NCBI GenBank assembly: GCA_934726055.1
Contig: CAKVCZ010000003.1
Location: 81,702-145,701 of the forward strand
Reading direction: 5' to 3'
Source of the DNA: an uncultured Candidatus Melainabacteria bacterium
GTDB lineage: Bacteria > Cyanobacteriota > Vampirovibrionia > Gastranaerophilales > Gastranaerophilaceae
Length of the DNA: 64,000 nucleotides
The notes under the pieces are model-generated. The model had not been told where the DNA came from. It saw nothing but the letters and a program-made list of their open reading frames with translations, and did no database searches. The translations under genes and the position numbers were made by a program. Positions 1 to 8,065 of this stretch are shown piece by piece (position 1 is the first letter of the stretch; each line of letters starts with the position of its first letter).

Positions 1-209
1 CGTTCATTTCAAATTGTTCACAGGGACGTGCTGGGTTCGCTATCGCTCACACGGTGCACTTGTCAAAATCCGCTTTTGGATTATTGACTGTTCACAATTT
101 TTCATTCACTATAAATTTGCTTTCAGCAAATTAGTCGTTCATTTTAAATTGTTCACAGGGACGTGCTGGGTTCGCTAATGCTCACGCGGCGCACTTGTCA
201 AAATCCGCT
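1..209. repeat. Duplicated 74-bp dispersed repeat with central hairpin
   Basis: Positions 1-74 and 136-209 are near-identical direct copies, both starting CGTTCATTT and both holding GGGACGTGCTGGGTTCGCTA and ending TTGTCAAAATCCGCT. Between them lies a perfect hairpin at 114-132 (AATTTGCT-TTC-AGCAAATT) followed by TAGTC. The second copy abuts the nrdJ stop codon. The stretch at about 75-94 (TTGGATTATTGACTGTTCAC) reappears inverted near 60366-60385, so this is one member of a dispersed family. It is cut by the window edge. No gene is seen in it. Confidence 0.75.
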
Positions 210-2187
210 ACGAACAACCGGAATATCCGCAGTTAGGACAGATGAAACATCCTTCTGCCATGTGAATTTTAGTTCCGCATTCAGGACATGTTACTTCTTT
301 AACTTCACCTGTCGGATTGTATTCTTCTGCTTTAGGTTCGTCTGTTGTTTCAACCTTTTCTTCAACTTTTTCTTCTTTTTTCTTTGTCAAATTCATTGGT
401 TGAATTGGTCTGCAATTGTTTCTGTAAACCGTAATACCTTTTAGATTGTTTTCGAATGCCAAAACGTATGTATCTTCAATATCTTTGCGAGTTGCACTTT
501 CAACAAAGTTTACAGTTTTTGATACTGCATTATCTGTGTGAAGTTGGAATGCTGCTTGCATTTTTACGTGCCAATATGGAGATACATCATGTGCTGTTGA
601 GAATAAGTGTTTAGATTTTTCATCAACACCATTAACATGAGCAATAGTACCTTCTTCAGATATTTGACGCATAATATCATCATTGAAGAAACCATGTTTA
701 ATAGCATAATCTTTAAATATTGGGTTTACTTCAAGCATTTCTGTGCCATCCATAACGTTTCTCATAAATACAAGACCGAATAAAGGTTCAATACCGCCAG
801 ATGCAGATGCAATCATTGAAATTGTTCCTGTTGGAGCGATACAAGTTGTTGTAGCATTTCTGATGCCGTATTTTTCAATTTGGTTATCTAATTCTTTCCA
901 CATTTCATCAGTAATCATACCGGCTGATTTGCCTGCATATTTAGTTGCTAAGAAATGTTGGTTATCATAAATGCTGCCTTTGAAGTTTGCAAATGATCCA
1001 CGTTCTTTTGCTAAATCAATGGCTTGAACTTTTGAATGGTAATCAATAAATTCCATAACTTGTGCGGCAAGTTTTATACCTTCTTCTGAATTATATGGAA
1101 TTTCCATTTTCATTAACATATCAGCCCAACCCATTACACCTAAGCCGATTTTTCTGTTATTTTGAACCATCTCTGCAATTTTTGGTAACGGATAATTATT
1201 TACTGTGATAACGTCATCCAAGAAAATTATTGATAATTTAGTGATATCTTTTAATTTATCCCAATTAATTTTACCGTCTTCAACCATTAAACCTAAGTTA
1301 ATTGAACCTAAGTTACATGCTTCAAATGGTAATAGAGGAACTTCACCACATGGATTAGTAGATTCGATTTCTCCAATTAAAGGTGTAGGATTATCAGCAT
1401 TCATCTTATCAATAAAGATGATACCGGGTTCACCTGTTGACCATGCATTATTAACTATCTTATCGAAAACTTCTTTTGCATTTAATTTTCCTGCAACATC
1501 TTTTGTGTTTGGATTGTATAATTCATATTCAGTATTATTTTTAACAGCGTCCATAAATTTATCTGTTAAAGCAACTGAAATATTGAAGTTGTTTAATTTT
1601 GAAGTATCATTTTTGCAGTTGATAAATTCTAAAATATCAGGATGGTCAACTCTTAAAATACCCATGTTTGCACCACGTCTTGTTCCGCCTTGTTTAACAG
1701 CTTCAGTTGCCGCATTGAAAACTTCCATAAACGATACAGGACCTGATGAAACACCCATTGTTGATTTAACAACACTGTTTTTTGCTCTCAATCTTGAGAA
1801 TGAAAAACCTGTTCCGCCACCTGATTTGTGAATTAGAGCAGTATTTTTAACTGCTTCAAATATGCCTTCTAAAGAATCTTCAACCGGCAATACAAAACAT
1901 GCTGACAGTTGACCTAATTCTCTACCTGCGTTCATTAATGTTGGTGAATTTGGCATAAAGTATCTTTTGGTAATTGCTTCGTAAAATTTTGCAGATAATT
2001 TGTCTGCATCTTCTTGTGTTTTACCGTATTCTAATTCTGCTTTAGCAATAGAATCTGCAACCCTTTTGAACATTGTTGCAGGAGTTTCTGTGCATTTACC
2101 TTCTTTATCTCTTTTTAGGTATCTTTTTTCAAGTACCTTAATTGCGTTTTCTGATAATTCTACTTTATCTTGCATTTCCACGCTCAC
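208..2187 (-). CDS. nrdJ: Adenosylcobalamin-dependent (class II) ribonucleoside-diphosphate reductase
   Basis: Makes deoxyribonucleotides from ribonucleotides using adenosylcobalamin, so it works with or without oxygen. The 659-residue protein has the class II pattern: SACFVLP with Cys97, a glycine-rich GGGTGFSFSRLR near 123-134, the catalytic NPCGE motif near 280 and the APTGTIS loop near 445. The C-terminus ends in a zinc-ribbon-like CPECG...CPNCG followed by a terminal Cys pair region, as in the NrdJ_Z subgroup. The start is a GTG preceded by GGGAGG five bases upstream; the ATG just before it is out of frame. No cobalamin riboswitch was recognised in the 170-bp leader. It is a monocistronic gene downstream of tRNA-Cys, from which a terminator separates it. 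Confidence 0.95.
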   Translation of the reverse strand: MSVEMQDKVELSENAIKVLEKRYLKRDKEGKCTETPATMFKRVADSIAKAELEYGKTQEDADKLSAKFYEAITKRYFMPNSPTLMNAGRELGQLSACFVLPVEDSLEGIFEAVKNTALIHKSGGGTGFSFSRLRAKNSVVKSTMGVSSGPVSFMEVFNAATEAVKQGGTRRGANMGILRVDHPDILEFINCKNDTSKLNNFNISVALTDKFMDAVKNNTEYELYNPNTKDVAGKLNAKEVFDKIVNNAWSTGEPGIIFIDKMNADNPTPLIGEIESTNPCGEVPLLPFEACNLGSINLGLMVEDGKINWDKLKDITKLSIIFLDDVITVNNYPLPKIAEMVQNNRKIGLGVMGWADMLMKMEIPYNSEEGIKLAAQVMEFIDYHSKVQAIDLAKERGSFANFKGSIYDNQHFLATKYAGKSAGMITDEMWKELDNQIEKYGIRNATTTCIAPTGTISMIASASGGIEPLFGLVFMRNVMDGTEMLEVNPIFKDYAIKHGFFNDDIMRQISEEGTIAHVNGVDEKSKHLFSTAHDVSPYWHVKMQAAFQLHTDNAVSKTVNFVESATRKDIEDTYVLAFENNLKGITVYRNNCRPIQPMNLTKKKEEKVEEKVETTDEPKAEEYNPTGEVKEVTCPECGTKIHMAEGCFICPNCGYSGCS

Positions 2188-2325
2188 ATTAACCTCCCAT
2201 ATATATTTTGTGATAGTAATTAAAATTTAAAATGTTTGTACAATCTTAATTGTATAATAAAAATTATACCGCATGTTTCATTGCATGACGATTTTTTTAT
2301 AAATATTTACAAGAAAACAAAAAAT

Positions 2326-2351
2326 AAAAAACTCCATTAATGGAGTTTTTT
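2326..2351 (-). terminator. Intrinsic terminator after tRNA-Cys
   Basis: A perfect inverted repeat AAAAAACTCC-ATTAAT-GGAGTTTTTT lies just past the 3' end of the tRNA on the minus strand. It gives a short GC stem with a U-tract and separates the tRNA from nrdJ. Confidence 0.8.
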
Positions 2352-2356
2352 AAAAA

Positions 2357-2428
2357 AGGCGACACCCAGATTCGAACTGGGGGATAAAAGCTTTGCAGGC
2401 TTCTGCCTTACCACTTGGCCATGTCGCC
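2357..2428 (-). tRNA. tRNA-Cys (anticodon GCA)
   Basis: Read on the minus strand, a complete cloverleaf begins GGCGACA and ends TGTCGCC, closing a 7-bp acceptor stem. The T-arm contains GTTCGAATC and the anticodon loop reads CTGCAAA, giving GCA (Cys). The discriminator base is U (position 2357), the identity element expected for tRNA-Cys. CCA is not encoded. It has its own promoter and terminator. This is the only tRNA seen in the window. Confidence 0.96.
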
Positions 2429-2447
2429 ATATATGCTACTTTCTTAT

Positions 2448-2476
2448 ATATTATTGTAATAAAACTTATTTGTCAA
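2448..2476 (-). promoter_or_regulatory. Sigma-70-type promoter of tRNA-Cys
   Basis: On the minus strand there is a consensus -35 TTGACA (2471-2476), a 17-bp spacer and a -10 TAATAT (2448-2453). The tRNA starts 19 bp further on, which is right for a short 5' leader removed by RNase P. It is one of the best housekeeping promoter matches in the window. Confidence 0.8.
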
Positions 2477-2492
2477 TAGATAATGTGTATGC

Positions 2493-2531
2493 AAAAAAAG
2501 AGTAAATTCTTTTTGAATTTACTCTTTTTTT
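2493..2531 (-). terminator. Terminator downstream of the first HNH-like gene
   Basis: Arms GAGTAAATTC and GAATTTACTC are flanked by long A and T runs on either side of a TTTTT loop. It lies directly after the stop of the minus-strand gene ending at 2539. The A/T flanks on both sides mean it could work in either direction. Confidence 0.75.
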
Positions 2532-2538
2532 TTGTTTA

Positions 2539-3957
2539 TTATGCTGCTAAATCATTATTACCGCTTTGTTGTTCTTCAACTTTTGATGTTTTTTCGTTGT
2601 TATTTGCAGATTCAGGAAATCTCATAATTTTTCCGCCATGTCTTTTCTTTTTAGATTTTTTTGTGTGTTTAACTTCGGTAGTGTTAGTATCCGTTGTTTC
2701 TTTCTTTTCTGATGGCTTATTATAATCATGGAATCCGTGATAAGAACCTTGATATGCACCGCTTGCATTGTTTCTTTCTTTAATATCCATAGTTGGTTTT
2801 GCGATGCCGCGTTCTTTTCTTATTGCATCAATTTCTTCAGGATTTTTAACTTTTAAAATTACTTTGCCATTCGTTTCGTTAAAAATAGCCTCTTTTAAAT
2901 CTAGCGGATAATCATCATAGTTGCCGCCAATTTTACCTTTTATAATTTCTTCTGTTACTGCATTTAAGTTGTCTTGAATATTATCCGGCATGTTTGGATA
3001 TTTTTTCATCCATTCATCATAAGACATGTTACCACGAGAGCTGTTACATTCTTGGCATTCGCCCATGTAGTTGTTAGTTGCATTAGGACCGCCTTTTGAT
3101 TTTGGATGAATATGTTCTGCTGTTACTACTGCTTTTTGAATCAATCTTTGCGCTAATTTTCTTTCATTGCCACTCATTGCAGTATTTAACATTTTACCAA
3201 TTGCTTTTTCTGATTCAGGTAATTGAACTGCTATATCCATTAATTCATGAACTTTTTCGTGGTCTAAATTATGTTTCTTTTCTAATCTTGTAATTTGTGT
3301 TAAGAATCCCGTTCTGTCAAATTTTGCATATTTAGAACCTCTAGGCAATTGTCCGATTAATTTTGAAGGAACATTAAATTTAGTTAATAATTCATATTCA
3401 CATGCGTATTGTATTGGATTTTTTTGTCCAAAAAGTTCTTGTGATTTATGATTTGTTTTTTGTAATACATCTATTTGTTCGTCTTTTAATACTCTTTCAG
3501 GATTTGGTTCTGTTCTTGAAATTGCTGTTGATAAAGATGCATCCGGCATTCTTTTTAATTGTTTTTGAATGTAGTGAACAACCGCTTTTTCTTCTGCTCT
3601 GAAGTAATCCATGTTTTTGTTTAAACAGTTATTTAATGTGTATCCTGATGAGTTGCTTGCTTCAAATACAAATTCATCAATTTGAGCATTTGTCATCATT
3701 GGACGACCACAGCATGTGCAAGGCATGTCTTCTAACTCTTTTACTTTAAAGTTTGCTGTTGAACATGCAAATCCTGTAAATGCAGGGTTAACCATTTGTG
3801 AGCCTATAAAATAGTTTCTGATAATTTGTGATGCTTTTGAAGAATTGTCAACAATTGGATTTGTAACTTTTGCATCTTTAGTTTGTTGATTTTGTGTTTT
3901 TTGTAATGTTGCTACTGTCGAAATTGGTGTAGCTGCAGAAATTCTTTGTACTTTCAT
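2539..3957 (-). CDS. HNH-endonuclease-like protein, paralogue 1
   Basis: Unnamed 472-residue protein. Near residue 282 it carries an HNH core: AEHIHPKSKGG, then TNNY, CQECN and SSRG, matching the H-x-x-P...GG...N...CxxCN..RG pattern of metal-dependent HNH nucleases. Around residues 78-87 there is a second cysteine module, MPCTCCGRPM, perhaps a zinc site. The first 65 residues are polar, Gln/Thr-rich and lack a Sec signal. The C-terminal tail (about 400-472) is basic with KKSKKKRHGG. The adjacent upstream gene (4192-5352) is a paralogue sharing both modules and the order between them, which suggests tandem duplication. A TAAGG sequence lies 8 nt before the ATG. Substrate and cellular role are unknown; a DNA nuclease activity is inferred only from the motif. 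Confidence 0.75.
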   Translation of the reverse strand: MKVQRISAATPISTVATLQKTQNQQTKDAKVTNPIVDNSSKASQIIRNYFIGSQMVNPAFTGFACSTANFKVKELEDMPCTCCGRPMMTNAQIDEFVFEASNSSGYTLNNCLNKNMDYFRAEEKAVVHYIQKQLKRMPDASLSTAISRTEPNPERVLKDEQIDVLQKTNHKSQELFGQKNPIQYACEYELLTKFNVPSKLIGQLPRGSKYAKFDRTGFLTQITRLEKKHNLDHEKVHELMDIAVQLPESEKAIGKMLNTAMSGNERKLAQRLIQKAVVTAEHIHPKSKGGPNATNNYMGECQECNSSRGNMSYDEWMKKYPNMPDNIQDNLNAVTEEIIKGKIGGNYDDYPLDLKEAIFNETNGKVILKVKNPEEIDAIRKERGIAKPTMDIKERNNASGAYQGSYHGFHDYNKPSEKKETTDTNTTEVKHTKKSKKKRHGGKIMRFPESANNNEKTSKVEEQQSGNNDLAA

Positions 3958-4191
3958 TTTGAGACCTTACCTGTTTCTTTCCTAAATAATTCGTGTTTTT
4001 TCTTTTCGTGCTTATTTCTTATTTTTTTACAATTTCGCTATTTTAATTTAATATTCAATTTTTCTATTTTATTTTTATGAGACCATGCTTTTGATTATAT
4101 TTTAAACCAAAAAAATTTTTTGTATATAGTTTTGTATAATTTATTTAGATGATTTTTATAATTATTAAAATTTGAATATAAATTTTAATAA

Positions 4192-5352
4192 TTACGCAGC
4201 TTGTTGAGCTTTATTTTTTCTTCTGCAATGAGCATCTTGACGAGCTTTAGTAATTTCTTGCGGATTTTTAACTTGTAATTTGATTACACCGTCAGTTTCT
4301 CTATGGAATGTTTTTTTGATATCTTCCGGATAATCGTCGTATTTTTGACCTAAATTACCGTTAATGATTCTTTCAGTTACTTCGTTAATATTTTTTTGAA
4401 CACTTCTTGGCATGTTTGGAAAGTTTTCCATCCATTCATTTAAAGGCATGTGTCCACGTTTGCTATTGCAATCTGCACATTCTGCAACATAATTAGCAGT
4501 ATTATCAGGTCCGCCAAGTGTATCAGGATGGATATGTTCTGCTGTTGAAACTGCGGTTTGAGCTAATCTGTGAGCAATTGATTTGTCATCACGATTGCTG
4601 TGAGCGTATTTTACGATAAATGCTTCTATTGAGTTTTGCGACATAGGCAATTTTACCGCAATATCAAGCAATTGACCTGCATATTCTTTATTTTCCATAT
4701 CTTTTGTCGCATCAACTATGTTTTTTAAGAATGGTTTTCTTTGGAAGAAATGTTCTTCATTACTGTTTTTAATATCATTTAAAGCTTTTTTTATACATTT
4801 TTCAACTGCATTATCTTTTCCTAAAGGTTCTGCCTTTTTAGATAATTCTTTTAAAACATTTTTTTGTTCATCTTCAAGTAATGCTTTTGCATTTGGTGAA
4901 TATTGATTTAATAAACCTTTTATTGTTAATTTAGGATTTTTTTCGGATGTTTTCATTAAAAAGTTAACAACCGCTTTTTCTGTACCTCTGAAATAATCCA
5001 TGTGTGCAGCTAAATGTGATTGTAGTTCTTTACCTTTTAAACCAACTGCTTTTTCTTCAAATGCTTTTACATCACTGTTTCTAAGCATTTTTCTTCCGCA
5101 GCATGCACAAGGAATGTCTTTTTCTTGTTTAACCTTAAACTCACTCTTATCGCAAGAATGTCCTTTGAAACTTACTAATTGTTCGCCCCTGAAATAATTA
5201 GAAATTGCTTGCGAACTAATTTTGTTATCTGCAATCGGATTAGATACATTGTTGTACACTAAAGTGTTTTTGATTGCATTCTCTCTGTTTAAATTTGTGT
5301 TTTGAACTCTTGAATTAATCCCGATATTATTTACTAACATAAACCTGACCAT
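4192..5352 (-). CDS. HNH-endonuclease-like protein, paralogue 2
   Basis: Paralogue of the gene at 2539-3957: it shares PCACCGRKM (about residues 81-89) and an HNH core near 272-300 (AEHIHPDTLGG, CADCNSKRG), followed by EWMENFPNMP and KYDDYP segments also found in the neighbour. It lacks the long basic tail of paralogue 1 and ends with a short one (CRRKNKAQQAA). The N-terminus is polar with VSFKG at 60-64 and no signal peptide. The start is uncertain: a second in-frame ATG lies at 5340 and neither has a strong Shine-Dalgarno. The gene is divergent from hppA. Function beyond the nuclease-like motif is unknown. Confidence 0.75.
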   Translation of the reverse strand: MVRFMLVNNIGINSRVQNTNLNRENAIKNTLVYNNVSNPIADNKISSQAISNYFRGEQLVSFKGHSCDKSEFKVKQEKDIPCACCGRKMLRNSDVKAFEEKAVGLKGKELQSHLAAHMDYFRGTEKAVVNFLMKTSEKNPKLTIKGLLNQYSPNAKALLEDEQKNVLKELSKKAEPLGKDNAVEKCIKKALNDIKNSNEEHFFQRKPFLKNIVDATKDMENKEYAGQLLDIAVKLPMSQNSIEAFIVKYAHSNRDDKSIAHRLAQTAVSTAEHIHPDTLGGPDNTANYVAECADCNSKRGHMPLNEWMENFPNMPRSVQKNINEVTERIINGNLGQKYDDYPEDIKKTFHRETDGVIKLQVKNPQEITKARQDAHCRRKNKAQQAA

Positions 5353-5522
5353 AAAATTTGAAAACTAACTTACACTCATATAATGTTCGTAAAAAATTTT
5401 TTTGCTACTTGAAATTTTAAACTGTTACAATACTTTATAATGTAATATTTACACTTATTCTAGCCTTTCATATATTTATATGATTTTTAATTAAAGTTTG
5501 TTTACAAAGTGTACAAAAATTT

Positions 5523-5551
5523 TTGTTTATGTAAAAATGAACTTGGATAAT
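5523..5551 (+). promoter_or_regulatory. Candidate promoter of hppA
   Basis: TTGTTT, a 17-bp spacer and GATAAT lie about 33 bp before the hppA start codon. The match is moderate in an AT-rich background, so this is a candidate only. Confidence 0.35.
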
Positions 5552-5583
5552 AATAGTATTTATTTTTTAGTGAAGGAGAAAAA

Positions 5584-8001
5584 ATGGAAAAAAGAGCTAA
5601 AAAAACATTGCTAGCTTCAGTTCTATCAATGTTAATGTTGTCTGCTCCTGCAATTGCAAGTGAAGCAGATTTAGTTGTTCCAAAAATTGCTGAACATTAT
5701 CCTTTAGGACACTCATTACTTTTAATTGGTATTGCTGTTTCTGTTTTAGGTTTAATTTTCGGACTTTTGGCATTTGCTCAAGTGAAAAAGATTGAAGTTC
5801 ATGAATGTATGGCAAATGTTGGAAACACAATTTTTGAAACTTGTAAAACATATCTTGTTCAACAAGGTAAATTTCTAATCGCATTAGAAATTCTAATCGG
5901 TTTATGTATTGCATTTTACTTTGGTGGATTAGCTAAAATGGGTTGGCAAGGTGTTCTAATCATTTTAGCTTTTTCTGTAATTGGTATTTTAGGTTCTTAT
6001 GCAGTAGCTTGGTTTGGTATCAGAATGAATACTTTAGCTAATTCAAGAACAGCATTTACAGCATTAAAAGGTAATCCTTTAAATATTTTAAACTTGCCTT
6101 TAAAAGCAGGTATGTCAATTGGTGTTGTTTTGGTATCAATTGAATTAATTTTAATGTTGGTAATTTTATTATTTGTACCTGGTAATATTGCAGGTGCTTG
6201 TTTTATCGGTTTTGCAATTGGTGAATCTTTAGGTGCTTCTGCACTTCGTGTTGCAGGTGGTATTTTCACAAAAATTGCTGATATCGGTTCAGACTTAATG
6301 AAAATCCAATTCGGCATTAAAGAAGACGATCCAAGAAACCCTGGTGTTATTGCCGATTGTACAGGTGATAATGCAGGTGATTCTATCGGACCAACAGCTG
6401 ATGGCTTTGAAACTTATGGTGTAACAGGTGTTGCTCTTGTTTCATTTATTTTATTAGCTGTAAAAGGTGATGTTAACCAATGTCAATTATTGGCATGGAT
6501 ATTCACTATGAGATTCTTGATGATTGTTACTTCAATTGTTTCATATTGGATTAACGGTGCAATCACAAAAGTTTATGCCGCAAATACTCAAAAGTTCGAT
6601 TTTGAACAACCTTTAACAAATTTAGTATGGATTACATCAATCCTATCAATTGTTATGACTTATGGCGTAAGCTATTGGTTATTGGCTCCAATGGGTGGAA
6701 GCTTATGGTTAGTTTTATCAACAATCATTTCTTGCGGTACTGTTGGTGCAGCTTTGATTCCTGAAGCTACAAAGAAATTTACTTCACCTCAAGCTTTACA
6801 CACAAAAGAAGTTGTAACTGCTTCTCGTGAAGGCGGTTCTTCATTAACAATTCTTTCAGGTATTGTTTCAGGTAACTTCTCAGGATTCTGGATTGGTGCA
6901 GTAATCGTATTATTAATGGGCTTAGCTTATGCAGCAAGTTTACATATTCCAGAAGCTACAATGGTTTATCCATCTGTATTCGCTTTCGGTTTAGTAGCAT
7001 TTGGTTTCTTAGGTATGGGACCTGTTACAATTGCTGTTGACTCTTATGGTCCGGTAACTGATAATGCTCAATCAGTATATGAATTATCATTGATTGAATC
7101 TATTCCAAATGTTGGGGAAGAAATTGAAAAACAATACAATTTCAAACCTGATTTTGAAAATGCTAAAAAATATTTAGAAGAAAATGATGGTGCAGGTAAC
7201 ACATTCAAAGCAACTTCTAAACCAGTATTAATTGGTACAGCAGTTGTTGGTGCTACAACTATGATTTTCTCATTAATCTTAGTTATCCAAAATGTTTTAG
7301 GAATTACACCTGAAATGATTTTGAATATGTTAAATCCATACACATTGCTTGGTTTCATTGCCGGTGGTGCTGTAATTTACTGGTTCTCAGGTGCTTCAAT
7401 GCAAGCTGTTACAACAGGTGCATACTCAGCAGTTGAATATATCAGAAAACATATTAAATTAGATTCAGATGAACAATCTGCAAACATTTCAAACTCAAAA
7501 GAAGTTGTTAAAATTTGTACTCAATATGCTCAAAAAGGTATGTGGAACATCTTTATTGCATTGTTCTCATTTGCTTTGGCATTAGCATTTTTATCAGCTC
7601 CATTAGGAGAAAACTTACATCCTGTATCATTCTTCGTAAGCTACTTAATTGCAATTGCAGTATTTGGTTTATTCCAAGCTGTATTTATGGCAAATGCCGG
7701 TGGATGTTGGGATAATGCTAAGAAAATTGTTGAAGTTGACTTAGCAGAAAAGGGAACTCCTCTACACGATGCAACAGTTGTAGGTGATACTGTTGGTGAT
7801 CCGTTCAAAGATACTTCTTCAGTAGCTATGAACCCAATTATCAAATTCACTACATTGTTTGGTTTATTGGCAATGGAAATTGCAATTAACCCTGCATTCC
7901 AAAAATATGCACCTGTTGTTGGTGTAGTATTCTTAGTAATTGCATTAGTGTTTGTATGGAGAACATTCTATGCAATGAGAATTCCTGAAAAGAAAGACTA
8001 A
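5584..8001 (+). CDS. hppA: Membrane-bound ion-pumping inorganic pyrophosphatase
   Basis: Hydrolyses PPi in the cytoplasmic membrane and uses the energy to pump H+ (or Na+). The 805-residue protein is almost entirely transmembrane helices and carries the family's acidic PPi/Mg loop, EDDPRNPGVIAD then GDNAGDSIGPTADGFETYG (near residues 248-280), and a second acidic loop near the C-terminus (VGDTVGDPFKDTSS). In the GNTFKATSK stretch the position that is Ala in K+-dependent enzymes is Lys, which in this family marks K+-independent members, usually proton pumps; that is inference. The first 26 residues look like a cleavable signal (KKTLLASVLSMLMLSAPAIA), an extension most bacterial homologues lack. 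A GAAGGAG ribosome site precedes the ATG. It fits functionally with the PPi-dependent phosphofructokinase at 49226-50890. Confidence 0.95.
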   Translation: MEKRAKKTLLASVLSMLMLSAPAIASEADLVVPKIAEHYPLGHSLLLIGIAVSVLGLIFGLLAFAQVKKIEVHECMANVGNTIFETCKTYLVQQGKFLIALEILIGLCIAFYFGGLAKMGWQGVLIILAFSVIGILGSYAVAWFGIRMNTLANSRTAFTALKGNPLNILNLPLKAGMSIGVVLVSIELILMLVILLFVPGNIAGACFIGFAIGESLGASALRVAGGIFTKIADIGSDLMKIQFGIKEDDPRNPGVIADCTGDNAGDSIGPTADGFETYGVTGVALVSFILLAVKGDVNQCQLLAWIFTMRFLMIVTSIVSYWINGAITKVYAANTQKFDFEQPLTNLVWITSILSIVMTYGVSYWLLAPMGGSLWLVLSTIISCGTVGAALIPEATKKFTSPQALHTKEVVTASREGGSSLTILSGIVSGNFSGFWIGAVIVLLMGLAYAASLHIPEATMVYPSVFAFGLVAFGFLGMGPVTIAVDSYGPVTDNAQSVYELSLIESIPNVGEEIEKQYNFKPDFENAKKYLEENDGAGNTFKATSKPVLIGTAVVGATTMIFSLILVIQNVLGITPEMILNMLNPYTLLGFIAGGAVIYWFSGASMQAVTTGAYSAVEYIRKHIKLDSDEQSANISNSKEVVKICTQYAQKGMWNIFIALFSFALALAFLSAPLGENLHPVSFFVSYLIAIAVFGLFQAVFMANAGGCWDNAKKIVEVDLAEKGTPLHDATVVGDTVGDPFKDTSSVAMNPIIKFTTLFGLLAMEIAINPAFQKYAPVVGVVFLVIALVFVWRTFYAMRIPEKKD

Positions 8002-8027
8002 TTTAAAATAAATTAGGATACATAAGG

Positions 8028-8063
8028 AAAAGCAGTCGTGGTATTTATATTGCGACTGCTTTT
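8028..8063. terminator. Bidirectional terminator between hppA and the calpain-like gene
   Basis: Arms AAAAGCAGTCG and CGACTGCTTTT flank a 14-nt loop, with A and T flanks. It lies between two convergent genes and can serve both. Confidence 0.85.
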
Positions 8064-8065
8064 AT

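Noticed and set aside
163..444. 93-codon plus-strand frame
   Set aside because: Lies across the repeat and antisense to the nrdJ 3' end; composition is that of a shadow frame and there is no ribosome site.
1205..1831. 208-codon plus-strand frame inside nrdJ
   Set aside because: Exact antisense of a conserved enzyme; no independent signals.
2188..2325. Cobalamin riboswitch before nrdJ
   Set aside because: Expected for a B12-dependent enzyme, but no B12-box-like sequence or suitable stem set was found in this short AT-rich leader.
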